A stretch of DNA of 64,000 nucleotides from Roseateles oligotrophus (GCF_014204525.1 NZ_JACHLP010000001.1:1-64000); one strand, 5' to 3'. Shown: positions 19,464 to 28,818, numbered from the stretch's first letter. Numbers and translations are program-made. Notes: generated from the letters alone by a model not told the origin.

Positions 19464-19602
19464 GCTTCGCGCGACTGGCGATAGAGGGTCGAGCGGCTTC
19501 TAGCCAAGCTACTCGACCCGAGGTGGTGGACCACCGGGAAGCGCGAACGATCCAGGAGCCAAATCCTGGCCCGCATCAAGCCGTTCGCCTGGGCAGTTCT
19601 GC
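19464..19602 (+). promoter_or_regulatory. ZTP (pfl) riboswitch upstream of glyA
   Basis: The 249-base glyA leader holds the conserved blocks of the pfl/ZTP aptamer in order: GCGACTGGCGATA (19471-19483), a P2-type helix GGGTCGAG (19486-19493) with CTCGACCC (19512-19519), then GGTGGACCACCGGGAAGCG (19524-19542), and finally CGCCTGGGCA (19585-19594). P1 forms from TTCGCGC (19466-19472) and GCGCGAA (19541-19547). The class binds ZTP/ZMP, which accumulate when 10-formyl-THF is short, and turns on one-carbon genes such as glyA. The expression platform probably involves GGGCAG/TTCTGC just after the aptamer or the ribosome site. Identification is from memory of the consensus, not a covariance search. 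Confidence 0.85.
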
Positions 19603-19672
19603 AGCGTATTTCCGGGTTCAAGCCTGGGTTTGCGCTCGCCAGAGACTCCACTTCAACAGCACCGCCACCATC

Positions 19673-20923
19673 ATGTTTGATCGCAGCACCTCTACTCTTG
19701 CCCAAGTTGACCCCGATCTGTGGGCCGCTGTTCAGAACGAGAACCAGCGTCAAGAAGACCATATCGAGCTGATCGCCTCCGAGAACTACACCTCGCCGGC
19801 CGTGATGCAGGCCCAAGGCAGCCAGCTCACCAATAAGTACGCCGAAGGCTACCCAGGCAAGCGCTACTACGGCGGCTGCGAATACGTGGACGTGGTCGAG
19901 CAACTGGCCATCGACCGTCTGAAGCAGCTCTACGGCGCCAACTTCGCCAATGTGCAGCCCAATTCGGGCTCGCAAGCCAATCAGGGCGTGTTCTTTGCTC
20001 TGCTGCAACCCGGCGACACCATCATGGGCATGAGCCTGGCCGAAGGCGGCCACCTGACCCATGGCATGGCGCTGAATATGAGCGGCAAGTGGTTCAACGT
20101 CATCTCCTACGGCCTGAATGCCAAGGAAGAGATCGACTACGAAGCCATGGAAGCCCTGGCGCGCGAGAAAAAGCCCAAGCTCATCATCGCCGGCGCCTCG
20201 GCCTATAGCCTGCGCATCGACTTCGAGCGCTTTGGCAAGATCGCCAAGGAAATCGGCGCCTACTTCATGGTGGACATGGCCCATTACGCCGGCCTGATCG
20301 CCGCCGGCGTCTACCCCAACCCGGTGCCCCATGCCGATGTGGTGACCTCCACCACCCACAAGAGCCTGCGCGGCCCGCGCGGCGGCATCATCCTGTGCAA
20401 TGACGAAGCGATCGCCAAGAAGATCAACTCGGCCATCTTCCCCGGCATCCAGGGCGGCCCGCTGATGCACGTCATCGCCGGCAAGGCCGTGGCCTTCAAG
20501 GAAGCGCTGACGCCCGAGTTCAAGGCCTATCAGGCGCAAGTCGTCAAGAACGCCAAGGTGCTGGCCGACACCCTGATCGAGCGCGGCCTGCGCATCGTCT
20601 CGGGCGGCACCGAAAGCCATGTGATGCTGGTCGACCTGCGCCCCAAGAACCTGACCGGCAAGGAAGCCGAGGCCATCCTGGGCGCGGCCCACATGACCTG
20701 CAACAAGAACGGCATCCCCAACGACCCGCAAAAGCCCATGGTCACCAGCGGCATCCGCCTGGGCACACCGGCCATGACCACGCGTGGCTTCAAGGAAGAA
20801 CAAGTGCGCCTGACCGCCCACCTGATCGCCGACGTGCTGGACAAGCCGCATGACGAAGCCAATCTCGAAGCCGTGCGCGCCAAGGTGGCCGCATTGACCC
20901 GCGATTTCCCCGTCTACCGCTAA
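19673..20923 (+). CDS. glyA: Serine hydroxymethyltransferase
   Basis: A 416-residue PLP enzyme converting serine plus tetrahydrofolate to glycine plus 5,10-methylene-THF, the main cellular source of one-carbon units. Blocks include [48 protein letters not shown], the PLP lysine K230 in [12 protein letters not shown], and [16 protein letters not shown]. Length is standard. The protein begins [10 protein letters not shown], a start shared by betaproteobacterial homologues. Expression should respond to folate one-carbon status through the upstream ZTP riboswitch. nrdR follows after 21 bases, probably in the same transcript. Confidence 0.98.
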   Translation: MFDRSTSTLAQVDPDLWAAVQNENQRQEDHIELIASENYTSPAVMQAQGSQLTNKYAEGYPGKRYYGGCEYVDVVEQLAIDRLKQLYGANFANVQPNSGSQANQGVFFALLQPGDTIMGMSLAEGGHLTHGMALNMSGKWFNVISYGLNAKEEIDYEAMEALAREKKPKLIIAGASAYSLRIDFERFGKIAKEIGAYFMVDMAHYAGLIAAGVYPNPVPHADVVTSTTHKSLRGPRGGIILCNDEAIAKKINSAIFPGIQGGPLMHVIAGKAVAFKEALTPEFKAYQAQVVKNAKVLADTLIERGLRIVSGGTESHVMLVDLRPKNLTGKEAEAILGAAHMTCNKNGIPNDPQKPMVTSGIRLGTPAMTTRGFKEEQVRLTAHLIADVLDKPHDEANLEAVRAKVAALTRDFPVYR

Positions 20924-20944
20924 CCGTCAAAGGCCAGCCCGGCG

Positions 20945-21388
20945 ATGCGTTGCCCCTTTTGCAGTCATACCGAAACCCAGGTCGCCGAGACACGTGAGTC
21001 GGATGAAGGCGATGTGGTGCGGCGGCGTCGCCGTTGCCTGGCCTGCGACAAACGCTTCACCACCTACGAGCGGGCTGAAATCGCCCTGCCCGTGGTGGTC
21101 AAAAAGGACGGTACCCGCGCCGACTTCGATGCCAAGAAGCTGCGCGCCTCCATGCAACTGGCCCTGCGCAAGCGGCCGGTGAGCATCGAACAGATCGACG
21201 CCGCCCTGGCCAAGATCGAAGAAACCCTGCTGACCAGCGGCGCCCGCGAGCTGCCCTCCACCCGCCTGGGTGAGTTGGTCATGCGCGAACTCAAGCGCAT
21301 AGACAAAGTCGCCTATGTGCGCTTCGCCTCGGTCTACCGCAGCTTTGAAGACGTGGACGAATTCCACAAGCTGATCCGGGAAATTTAA
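20945..21388 (+). CDS. nrdR: NrdR transcriptional repressor of ribonucleotide reductase genes
   Basis: A 147-residue zinc-ribbon/ATP-cone regulator that senses ATP/dATP and represses nrd operons at NrdR boxes. The ribbon cysteines are C3, C6, C31 and C34 (MRCPFC and [14 protein letters not shown]), and the ATP-cone runs from [13 protein letters not shown] to [11 protein letters not shown]. Length is typical. The glyA-nrdR pairing is common in beta- and gammaproteobacteria and links one-carbon supply with deoxynucleotide synthesis. Confidence 0.97.
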   Translation: MRCPFCSHTETQVAETRESDEGDVVRRRRRCLACDKRFTTYERAEIALPVVVKKDGTRADFDAKKLRASMQLALRKRPVSIEQIDAALAKIEETLLTSGARELPSTRLGELVMRELKRIDKVAYVRFASVYRSFEDVDEFHKLIREI

Positions 21389-21401
21389 CCCCCCGGCTTC
21401 C

Positions 21402-21422
21402 CCCTCCTCCCCCATCGGAGGG
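21402..21422 (+). terminator. Weak hairpin after nrdR
   Basis: CCCTCC (21402-21407) and GGAGGG (21417-21422) can form a 6-bp GC stem with a 9-base loop 13 bases after the nrdR stop. No T run follows, so this is at best a weak or Rho-assisted terminator separating glyA-nrdR from the pilin genes. Confidence 0.35.
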
Positions 21423-21512
21423 AGCCCCTGCCCCCATCAGCAGGACAGAAGTCGCCGCATCGAACGCCTAGATTTTGCTCATCGCACCGAGCAAGTTCTA
21501 CAGGAGTCCGAA

Positions 21513-22070
21513 ATGCGCGCCATCAAGTTCAGCCAAAGGTCCAGCAAGCAGCACAGCCGAGGTCTGAGCCTGATCGAGCTGCTGACCTGCTTGTGCATCA
21601 GCGCCGTGCTGCTATCGCAAGCCGTCCCGTCCCTGGAGCGCATGAAGCAGCGGCAACGCCTGAACCTGCTGGCCCAGACCTTGATGCTGGACTTGAAGCA
21701 GGCCCGCCATGAGGCCTTGCTCAGCACCAACAGCGTCCATCTGGACTTTGACCAACAAAGCCAGGGCGCCTGCTACATCATCTACAGCGGTCCGGCCAAG
21801 CAATGCCAATGCGATGCCAGCGGAGCGCCCGTCTGCACCGGTGGCGCCAAGGCCATCAAATCCCAGTGGCTGCCCAGCCAGCAGAAGATAGGCCTGAAAA
21901 CCAAGTCCAGCCACCTGAGTTTCAGCGCCAAGCAAGGCGCCGTCACACCCGCCGCCAGCATCGACCTCAGCACCCAGGACGGCGACAGCGTTCGGCAAAT
22001 CATCAGCATTGCAGGCCGGGTACGCAGCTGCAGCCCCAACGCCAGCATGGGCCAGTACCCGACATGCTGA
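21513..22070 (+). CDS. fimT: FimT/GspH-family minor pilin
   Basis: A 185-residue type IV prepilin. The class III signal is RG followed by LSLIELLTCL, with Glu at +5 after the predicted cut, a hydrophobic helix, then the FimT/GspH pattern LLAQTLMLDLKQARHEALL. Several Cys residues (QCQCDASG and the C-terminal pair) could form disulfides. AGGAG lies 7 bases before ATG 21513. In related organisms these minor pilins start pilus assembly at the inner membrane and can influence DNA uptake or adhesion. It is first of six consecutive minor pilin genes. Confidence 0.85.
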   Translation: MRAIKFSQRSSKQHSRGLSLIELLTCLCISAVLLSQAVPSLERMKQRQRLNLLAQTLMLDLKQARHEALLSTNSVHLDFDQQSQGACYIIYSGPAKQCQCDASGAPVCTGGAKAIKSQWLPSQQKIGLKTKSSHLSFSAKQGAVTPAASIDLSTQDGDSVRQIISIAGRVRSCSPNASMGQYPTC

Positions 22071-22252
22071 CCCATATCCGCAAGAGTCACCCCGGCCAGC
22101 TCATGCGGACATGTCCAGACCAAGCGACAAATCAAGCTTCAAGCTTGGGGATGTCACGGGTTTGCTTAGCATGCGATCAGCGGTTGTTTTGGAGCGATGA
22201 GCGGCGCAAACTACTGACAGCCAATTCGCAGACGCCTTTCCATAATCCGGCC

Positions 22253-22774
22253 ATGAAGCCTGCCTGCAGTCAGTCGCCAAATACACGGCCCAAGCAATGG
22301 CGGCCGGGCAAGGCAAGGGCTTGGCCCAAAACTCGCGGCTTCACCTTGATTGAGCTGATGTTCGTCCTGGTGATCGTGGGCATCTTGATGGCCGTGGCCC
22401 TGCCCAGCTATCAAAAGCAAGTGGCCAAGAGCCGGCGCTCGGACGCCATCAGCGCACTCAGCGCCATTGCCCAGGCACAGGAGCGCATGCGCAGTAATCG
22501 CAGCAACTACCTCAGCGTTCTGGACGACTTGAAGCTGGGCCTGAACAATGGCTTGTCGCCCGGCGGGCACTACCAGCTGAGCCTGAGCGGTGTCGGCGAC
22601 CCGCCCAGCTACAGCTTCGGCTTTATTGCAAAGGCACAGGCCGTTTCCGGTAGCCCCCAGGCCCATGACAGCGATTGCGCCCAGATGTCGGTAGAAATGA
22701 GCGGGGGCAATCTGAAATACCAGGCGCAGGACAGCGCCGGCAACGACAGCAAATCCAAATGCTGGCCCAGCTGA
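22253..22774 (+). CDS. PilE-like type IV minor pilin
   Basis: A 173-residue prepilin with an unusually long basic leader (~28 residues) before RG and FTLIELMFVLVIVGILMAVALPSY, the classic pilin helix with Glu at +5. The rest has the PilE/ComP-like pattern RSDAISALSAIAQAQERMRSNR and two Cys near the C-terminus (DCAQMSV and SKCWPS), spaced as a pilin D-loop. It may be a minor pilin or a ComP-like DNA-binding pilin. ATG 22253 is chosen because the reading frame upstream lacks a leader-like sequence. Its 3' end overlaps the next gene by 16 bases. Confidence 0.82.
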   Translation: MKPACSQSPNTRPKQWRPGKARAWPKTRGFTLIELMFVLVIVGILMAVALPSYQKQVAKSRRSDAISALSAIAQAQERMRSNRSNYLSVLDDLKLGLNNGLSPGGHYQLSLSGVGDPPSYSFGFIAKAQAVSGSPQAHDSDCAQMSVEMSGGNLKYQAQDSAGNDSKSKCWPS

Positions 22775-23355
22775 ACATCAGTCACCGTGACCCCCGGGGC
22801 CTGTCCCTGGTGGAACTGATGGTGGTCATCGCCGTGCTGGGCATTGTGCTGGCCGTGGCCATCCCGTCCTTCGGCGACATGCTTGCACGCAAGCGAGTTC
22901 AGCTGATTGCGGCCGAGTTGGTCAGCGATCTGGCCTTTGCTAGGTCCGAGTCGGGCCTGAAATCCTATGGCATCCACACCTACTTTCAGCAAAGCCCGGT
23001 GATGAGCTGCTATCTGATCGTTCAACGCACCGGCCCGATTGACCGCTGCGACTGCAGCCGCGAAGTGGGCAGCGCCTGTGCAGGCACCATCGGGCTGACC
23101 GAGATCAAAACCGCCCAGATCCCCAGCAGCACCGGCGTCACGATCAAGGTGCTAGCACCTCTGGCGATTTCCAGCGGCCTCACCGGGCTACAGTTTTCCC
23201 CGCTGCACATGGTCCCCTCGGCGCCCGAGCTGAAGGTCCTGGTTGCGAGCAGCCGAGGCAGCCAGCCCAAGCTGCAGATCGAACTCAATGGCATGGGACG
23301 GGTCAAGCTCTGCTGTCCGGACGGCAGCTTCACCGGAGTTCAGCCATGCGTCTGA
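22759..23355 (+). CDS. Second FimT/GspH-family minor pilin
   Basis: A 198-residue prepilin: RG then LSLVELMVVIAVLGIVLAVAIPS with Glu at +5, followed by AAELVSDLAFARSESGLKS, the FimT/GspH signature. Cysteine-rich elements (RCDCSREVGSAC, VKLCCPDGS) resemble those of the first FimT gene, suggesting an old duplication. ATG 22759 overlaps the previous gene's end, giving translational coupling. Having two FimT paralogues in one minor pilin cluster is not unusual in Burkholderiales. Confidence 0.83.
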   Translation: MLAQLNISHRDPRGLSLVELMVVIAVLGIVLAVAIPSFGDMLARKRVQLIAAELVSDLAFARSESGLKSYGIHTYFQQSPVMSCYLIVQRTGPIDRCDCSREVGSACAGTIGLTEIKTAQIPSSTGVTIKVLAPLAISSGLTGLQFSPLHMVPSAPELKVLVASSRGSQPKLQIELNGMGRVKLCCPDGSFTGVQPCV

Positions 23356-24053
23356 AACACCCCCCGCGCGCCGGCGCCGCCCTCACCCAGCAAGGCCTGA
23401 GCCTGATCGAGATGATGGTGGGCATCACGGTCGGCATGATTGTGGTGGCGGGCGCCAGCCTGATGATGACCCAGCAACTGTCCGAACACCGCCGCTTGCT
23501 GCTGGAAACCCAGGTGCAGCAGGACTTGCGGGCGGCAGCGGACTTGATATTGCGCGAGTTGCGCCGGGCGGGGGCGATGCGGCAGTCGGCACAGTTTGTT
23601 TGGGCCGCCGGTTCACCGGCGCCCCTGCAAGAAAACGACTACGCCAAGCGCACCTCCGTCAGTCCAAATCAAAACCAGGTGAGCTACAGCTATTCCGTCG
23701 ACAGCGCTGCCGCCGAAGACAATAAATCCAGTGACCAGGAACGCTTTGGCTTCCGTGTCGCCAACAAGGTCCTGCAATTTGAGTTCACCAACAACAACTG
23801 GCAGCCCCTGACCGACCCCGAAGTCTTGCTGGTCACCCAGTTCAGCGTCGTGCTCAAACCGCAAGTCCTGCCCCTGCCCGAACTTTGCGAGCGGCCCTGC
23901 GCCGGCCTGGCCAACTGCCCACCGCAGCTGACGATCAACTACTTTGAAATCACCCTCAGCGCCCAAGCCAAGCATGACCCGCAAGTTGTGCGCAGCTTGA
24001 AGGTCAACGACCGCATGCGCAACGAGCTCGTCACCGGGGTTTGCGCGCCATGA
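23346..24053 (+). CDS. pilW: PilW-family minor pilin
   Basis: A 235-residue prepilin with QG then LSLIEMMVGITVGMIVVAGASL, Glu at +5. It continues LLLETQVQQDLRAAADLILRELRRAGAM and ends with a large globular domain, matching PilW/GspJ-like proteins. It starts 10 bases before the end of the preceding gene and overlaps pilX by 4 bases (ATGA). In model systems PilV, PilW and PilX form the priming complex at the pilus base together with FimU and PilE. Confidence 0.87.
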   Translation: MRLKHPPRAGAALTQQGLSLIEMMVGITVGMIVVAGASLMMTQQLSEHRRLLLETQVQQDLRAAADLILRELRRAGAMRQSAQFVWAAGSPAPLQENDYAKRTSVSPNQNQVSYSYSVDSAAAEDNKSSDQERFGFRVANKVLQFEFTNNNWQPLTDPEVLLVTQFSVVLKPQVLPLPELCERPCAGLANCPPQLTINYFEITLSAQAKHDPQVVRSLKVNDRMRNELVTGVCAP

Positions 24054-25378
24054 AGCCCGGCACGGCCCGGCAGCAGCAAGGTACGGCCACCCTGGTCGTG
24101 GTGATGGTGCTGTTTCTCATCATGGCCATGATGGCGGCCTATGGCAGCCGCAATCTGATCTTTGAACAAAAGATCGCCAGCAATTATTTTCGCGCCGGGG
24201 TTTCGCAGGAGGCGGCCGAGGCGGGCATTGAATGGGCGATCGCCCTGCTCAATGGCGTCAAGATAGACGCCACCTGCCAAGCGGATGCCGCCGGTGCCAA
24301 CGGCTTTCGCGAACGCTATCTGACGATCCAGGCCGGCGACCGGACCGTGGTCGCACCCGTGACCTACAAGAAACAAGTCGCCGACTGCGTCCGCAATGAG
24401 GCTACCGGCTGGACTTGCCGCTGCCCGAATGGCGCCCTCCCCGCCCAGGCGGCCTTGAATGACGCACCAAACCTGCAACCCCGCTTCGCCCTGTCCTTCA
24501 CCTCCGCCACACCCGGCCCGCTGCCCGCCACCATTCCTCGCCCCGGCGTCATTCGCCTGATTTCCACCGGCTGCTCCAGCAGCGGCAGCGCGGAATGTAA
24601 CGAACAAGGCAATTTCGCCGTCCAAGCCTCTGTTGGAGTCAGCACGGCATCGGTAGACCTGGCCCTGCTCAGCGCCCTGAAAAATCCGCCCGCAGCGCCC
24701 CTGACGATCACCGGCGCGATGAATCTGGGCGGCGCGGGGCTGGGCCTGCACAGCAGCGCGCCGCGCAGCAATGGCCTCTTGCTCAGCTCGGCCCTGGGCA
24801 GCGGCCAGATCAGCGGCCTCGATGAAAACCGCCTGGAAAGCCTGCCCGGCACACCGGGCCGCCAGGCCCTGCTCCTCGACGACCCCAGTCTGAAAAACGC
24901 CGACGGCATGGCAAAAAAAGGCCCGGCCTTATTCGGCATGTATTTCGGCATGGGCATGGAGAGCTACCGCGATCAGGCGGCCCTGCGCCGCATCCTCTGC
25001 CCGGCCGGCGATTGCGGCCCGGCGTTGCAGCAAGCCTATGACGCCGGCGTGCGCATGGCCTGGATTGCCGGCCCGCTCACCATCAATAGCAATGTCAGCC
25101 TGGGCACGGACAGCCGCCCCATGCTGATCGTGGCCGATGGCGCCGTGCAGCTGAACGGCCCCATGCGCCTCACCGGCCTGCTGTTCGCCAACGGCAATCT
25201 TGACTGGGCCAATGGCAGCGCCATGCCGGCCCAACTCCGGGGCGCGATGCTGGTGGCCGGGGCGCTCAGTACCAGCGGAGTCATTGACCTTTGGTACGAG
25301 GGCGCGGTGATGGATGAACTGAGCAATCGAACGGGCAGCTTTATCCGCGTGCCCGGCAGTTGGTTTGACTCGCCATGA
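24050..25378 (+). CDS. pilX: PilX-family minor pilin, unusually long
   Basis: A 442-residue protein with QG then TATLVVVMVLFLIMAMMAAYGSRNL; the usual Glu at +5 is absent, as expected for the PilX/GspK tip-initiating subunit. FEQKIASNYFRAGVSQEAAEAGIEWA is the PilX N-domain signature (as NYFRAG and AEAGIEWA). Usual PilX proteins are near 150-200 residues; here ~230 extra residues form a Gly/Ala/Leu-rich region (LNGPMRLTGLLFANGNLDW) resembling a beta-helix. ATG 24050 overlaps the pilW stop. The extra domain may serve as an adhesive or capping module in the absence of pilY1 (inference). Confidence 0.8.
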   Translation: MKPGTARQQQGTATLVVVMVLFLIMAMMAAYGSRNLIFEQKIASNYFRAGVSQEAAEAGIEWAIALLNGVKIDATCQADAAGANGFRERYLTIQAGDRTVVAPVTYKKQVADCVRNEATGWTCRCPNGALPAQAALNDAPNLQPRFALSFTSATPGPLPATIPRPGVIRLISTGCSSSGSAECNEQGNFAVQASVGVSTASVDLALLSALKNPPAAPLTITGAMNLGGAGLGLHSSAPRSNGLLLSSALGSGQISGLDENRLESLPGTPGRQALLLDDPSLKNADGMAKKGPALFGMYFGMGMESYRDQAALRRILCPAGDCGPALQQAYDAGVRMAWIAGPLTINSNVSLGTDSRPMLIVADGAVQLNGPMRLTGLLFANGNLDWANGSAMPAQLRGAMLVAGALSTSGVIDLWYEGAVMDELSNRTGSFIRVPGSWFDSP

Positions 25379-26586
25379 ACAAGCGCCCTAACCCGCCCTC
25401 TCATCGACCGGCCCGGCAGCCGCGTGGCGTGGCCCTGCTCGAAGCCCTGCTCGCCTTGCTCATCATGGCCTTTGGCATGCTGGCCCTGGCAGGCCTGCAA
25501 AACAGCATGCGGCGCAGCGCCGACCTGGCCAAGCAAAGAGGGGAGGCCGTGCGCCTGGCCCAGCAGGAAATGGAGTGGCTGCGCAGCTTTTCGCTGGCAA
25601 CGCCCCCTGTCAACGCAGACCCCAATGTCCTGGCCTTTGACGATATCCTCGCCAGAACCCTCAACACCGATGCCGGTAGCAACACCAACTTCACCGTCGT
25701 GCGCACGATCGACTCGCCGCTCGATCTGCTGGAGACGCAGAGAAAAGACATACGGGTCAGCGTGACTTGGACCGACCGCAGCGAGGGCGCGCAAATCGTC
25801 ACGCTGGACAGCATTTTGTCGCGCAGCCCGCCCTCGCTAGGCGTCGCCCTGGGCCTGGCCCCGGACGCCACGCCGGTGCGCCGCCCCGGCGGCCGCGACG
25901 GCGCCATCCCCCTGAACGCCAAAGACCTGGGCGACAAGAGCAGCGTCTTCCGCCCCTCACCCAGCACCGCCACGGTCTGGGTCTTCAACAATCTGACGGG
26001 CGTGATCACCGGCGTCTGCAATCTGCCCAACACCCCGGTTGCCGACATCTCGCCCATCGATATCGAGGCCTGCCGGGACAACGCACTGGGCTTTTTGCTG
26101 AGTGGTTTTGTCCGCTTCTCGGCCGCCTCGCCCAGCGACCCCGGCAAGCCGGTGGGCACGGCCCTGCCCATGAATCTGGAACTGCTGCGCAGCGACGAAC
26201 CCACGCTGCTGCCCAGCTACCAATGCTTCCACGACGCCCCCTACAGCCTGCCGAGCACCCAGACCTTTGTGGCCTATTACTGCATCGTCTACCCCAAGAT
26301 CAGCACCAGCACGCTCTGGAGCGGCCGCCTCAACATCGTGGATATTCCCCTGAGCGGCCCCAGCGCCAAGACCATCTGCCGCTACAGCGCCGACTATGAC
26401 GGCGACAACAAGATCGGCAATGCCGAACACCCCGCCGACTACGTCTCGGTCGGCGCCGCGCTGAGCCGCCAGAACTTCCTGGTCATCCCCAGCGGCGAGC
26501 AATGCCCCAGCGGCCATGCCGTCGACCCCAGCCAGGGCTGGTTCAGCAATACCGCCACCGAGCCCCACCAGACCGCAAGCCCCTGA
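25375..26586 (+). CDS. pilV: PilV-family minor pilin, unusually long
   Basis: A 403-residue prepilin: RG then VALLEALLALLIMAFGMLALAG with Glu at +5 and the PilV pattern LQNSMRRSADLAKQRGEAVRLAQQ (as LQNSMRRSAD and EAVRLAQQ). PilV proteins are normally ~150-200 residues, so the C-terminal ~220 residues (with Cys pairs and CRYSADYDGDNKIGN, a possible Ca-binding DxDxD-like loop) are an extension. It overlaps pilX by 4 bases and ends the cluster. No PilY1 gene follows, unlike many related loci. Confidence 0.8.
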   Translation: MNKRPNPPSHRPARQPRGVALLEALLALLIMAFGMLALAGLQNSMRRSADLAKQRGEAVRLAQQEMEWLRSFSLATPPVNADPNVLAFDDILARTLNTDAGSNTNFTVVRTIDSPLDLLETQRKDIRVSVTWTDRSEGAQIVTLDSILSRSPPSLGVALGLAPDATPVRRPGGRDGAIPLNAKDLGDKSSVFRPSPSTATVWVFNNLTGVITGVCNLPNTPVADISPIDIEACRDNALGFLLSGFVRFSAASPSDPGKPVGTALPMNLELLRSDEPTLLPSYQCFHDAPYSLPSTQTFVAYYCIVYPKISTSTLWSGRLNIVDIPLSGPSAKTICRYSADYDGDNKIGNAEHPADYVSVGAALSRQNFLVIPSGEQCPSGHAVDPSQGWFSNTATEPHQTASP

Positions 26587-26689
26587 AGTACCGGCGCGGC
26601 CCATCAAATCCAAACCGCCCGCCAAGCCTGAGACAATCGCCGCTTTTCCGGCACGAACCCGGACCATGAAAGCGCAAAGGATTGCAGCA

Positions 26690-27673
26690 GTGTTCAAAAA
26701 CCTGATGGTTTACCGCATCGGCCCGAACTGGCAGGCCACCGTCCCGCAGATTGAAGAAGCCCTCGAGAAGACCGTCTTCGTCGAGTGCGGCGCCACCCAG
26801 GCCCAGTCCATGGGCTGGGCTCCGCCGCGCGACATCCCCCACGCCCCCCTGGTCGAAGACATCGGCGGCCACTGGCTGATGAAGCTCAAGCTGGAGCAGC
26901 GGGTGCTGCCCGGCTCGGTGGTCAAGCGTCGCGTCGATGAAATGGCCGCCCGGGTCGAGCTGGAGACCGGCCGCAAGCCCGGCAAAAAGCAGAGCAAGGA
27001 ATTGAAGGAACAGGCCACGCTGGAGCTGCTGCCCATGGCCTTCACCAAGCAGTCCAGCATCAAGGTCTGGATCGCCCCGGCCCTGCAACTGCTGATGATT
27101 GACGCCAGCAGTGCCAGCCGCGCCGAAGAGGTGGTCACCCTGCTGATCAAGGAATTGCCCGGCCTGAATCTGCACCTGCTGCAAACCGCCGAGTCCCCCG
27201 CCGTCTGCATGACGGCCTGGCTGATGGACGGCGTGCCGCCCGCCGGCTTCAGCATAGACCGCGAGTGCGAACTCAAGAGCGGCGACGAGATGAAGTCCGT
27301 GGTGCGCTACGCCCGCCATGCCCTGGACATCGAGGAAGTGCGTCAGCATCTGGCCGGCGGCAAAGCCCCCACCCGCCTGGCCATGAGCTGGAAGGACCGC
27401 GTCTCCTTCATGCTCACCGACACCTTGCAGATCAAGAAGATCGCCTTCCTGGACCTGGCTTTCGAAGGCCGCGACTCGCCCGAAAAAGACGAAGCCTTCG
27501 ACGCCGATGCCGCCCTGGCCACCGGCGAGCTGAGCAAGCTGATCCCCGAACTGCTGGAAGGCCTGGGCGGCGAGCACGACTTCCTGGCCGCCGGCGCCGC
27601 CCTGGCCGCCCTGCCCGTGCCTGGCGCCGCCGCCCTTGAACCCGTGGCCGCCGAAGCCGCCCCCTGGGACTGA
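26690..27673 (+). CDS. rdgC: Recombination-associated protein RdgC
   Basis: A 327-residue nucleoid-associated protein that forms a ring around double-stranded DNA and limits RecA activity. It opens FKNLMVYRI, carries FVECGATQAQSMGWAPP, WLMKLKLEQRVLPGSVVKR, KKQSKELKEQA and IDRECELK, all standard RdgC blocks. GTG 26690 is chosen: CAAAGG lies ~10 bases upstream and the protein then starts exactly where homologues do. ATG 26666 would add eight residues. The C-terminal Ala-rich tail is variable in the family. ribD follows after 5 bases. Confidence 0.93.
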   Translation: MFKNLMVYRIGPNWQATVPQIEEALEKTVFVECGATQAQSMGWAPPRDIPHAPLVEDIGGHWLMKLKLEQRVLPGSVVKRRVDEMAARVELETGRKPGKKQSKELKEQATLELLPMAFTKQSSIKVWIAPALQLLMIDASSASRAEEVVTLLIKELPGLNLHLLQTAESPAVCMTAWLMDGVPPAGFSIDRECELKSGDEMKSVVRYARHALDIEEVRQHLAGGKAPTRLAMSWKDRVSFMLTDTLQIKKIAFLDLAFEGRDSPEKDEAFDADAALATGELSKLIPELLEGLGGEHDFLAAGAALAALPVPGAAALEPVAAEAAPWD

Positions 27674-27678
27674 CGCGC

Positions 27679-28818
27679 ATGACCGGCAAGCCCCTCTGGC
27701 CCGAACAGCATGCCGATGACCTCAGCGCCATGCAGCATGCCCTGGCCCTGGCCGAGCAGGCCATAGGCCTCAGCGAGCCCAACCCCAGGGTCGGCTGCGT
27801 CATCACCGACGCCCGGGGCCGGGTGCTGGGCAGTGGCCACACCCAGGCCGCCGGCCAGGCCCATGCCGAGGTGATGGCCTTGCGCGACGCCCAGGCCCGC
27901 GGCGCGGACCTGCGCGGCGCTACCGCCTACGTCACGCTGGAGCCCTGCGCCCACCACGGCCGCACACCGCCCTGCTGCGAGGCCCTGGTCGCCGCCGGCT
28001 TGGGCCGGGTGGTGGCCGCCCTGGTGGACCCCAACCCGCTGGTGGCGGGCCAGGGCATGGCCCGGCTCGCCGCCGCCGGCATCCAGACCGAGACCGGCCT
28101 GCTGGCCGAGGCCGCGCGCGAACTCAATATCGGCTTTTTCTCCCGCATGCAGCGCGGTCAGCCCTTTGTGCGCCTGAAGATCGCCGCCTCGCTGGACGGC
28201 CAGACCGCCTTGCGCAACGGCCAGAGCCAGTGGATCACCGCTAGCGCCGCGCGCAGCGACGGCCACGCCTGGCGCCGCCGCGCCGGCGCCGTGCTGACCG
28301 GCTACGGCACGCTGCGCGACGACGACCCGCGCCTGGATGTGCGCCTGCTGCCCACGGCCCGGCAACCCATGCGGGTGGTGATCGACTCGCGCCTGCAAAC
28401 CCCGCCCCAGGCCAGGATTTTCGAGGCCGAGGGCCAGGTCCTGATCTACTGCGCCGTCGATCCCGACACGCAGCCCAACGCCGCCGCCCTGCAAGCCGCC
28501 GGCGCCGAACTCAGCCGCCTGCCCAATGCCCAGGGCAAGGTCGAGCTGGCGGACGTGCTCAAGGACCTGGGCCGGCGCGGCATCAACGAGCTGCACGTCG
28601 AAGCCGGCGCCAAGCTCAATGGCTCCCTGCTGCGCGAGGGCCTGGTGGACGAATTGCTGCTCTATCTGGCGCCCAAAATGCTGGGCGCCGGCTTGGGGCT
28701 GGCCGAGATCGGTGAATTCCAAAGCCTGGACCAGGCCCTGCAATGGCGCTGGCTTGAATGCTCGCCCATCGGCGCCGACCTGCGCCTACGAGCCAGGCGA
28801 GCAGCAAGCTCGGCCTGA
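27679..28818 (+). CDS. ribD: Bifunctional riboflavin deaminase/reductase RibD
   Basis: A 379-residue enzyme for two early riboflavin steps: deamination of the pyrimidine ring and reduction of the ribosyl side chain. The deaminase zinc site is H62-A-E (catalytic Glu64), C90 in EPCAHHGRTPP, and C99. NPRVGCVI and GANPNPLV-like DPNPLVAGQG blocks are present. The reductase half starts at VRLKIAASLDG and has GTLRDDDPRLDVR, VIDSRLQTP and NELHVEAGAKLNGSLL. No FMN riboswitch precedes it; the 5-base gap implies expression with rdgC. Confidence 0.96.
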   Translation: MTGKPLWPEQHADDLSAMQHALALAEQAIGLSEPNPRVGCVITDARGRVLGSGHTQAAGQAHAEVMALRDAQARGADLRGATAYVTLEPCAHHGRTPPCCEALVAAGLGRVVAALVDPNPLVAGQGMARLAAAGIQTETGLLAEAARELNIGFFSRMQRGQPFVRLKIAASLDGQTALRNGQSQWITASAARSDGHAWRRRAGAVLTGYGTLRDDDPRLDVRLLPTARQPMRVVIDSRLQTPPQARIFEAEGQVLIYCAVDPDTQPNAAALQAAGAELSRLPNAQGKVELADVLKDLGRRGINELHVEAGAKLNGSLLREGLVDELLLYLAPKMLGAGLGLAEIGEFQSLDQALQWRWLECSPIGADLRLRARRAASSA

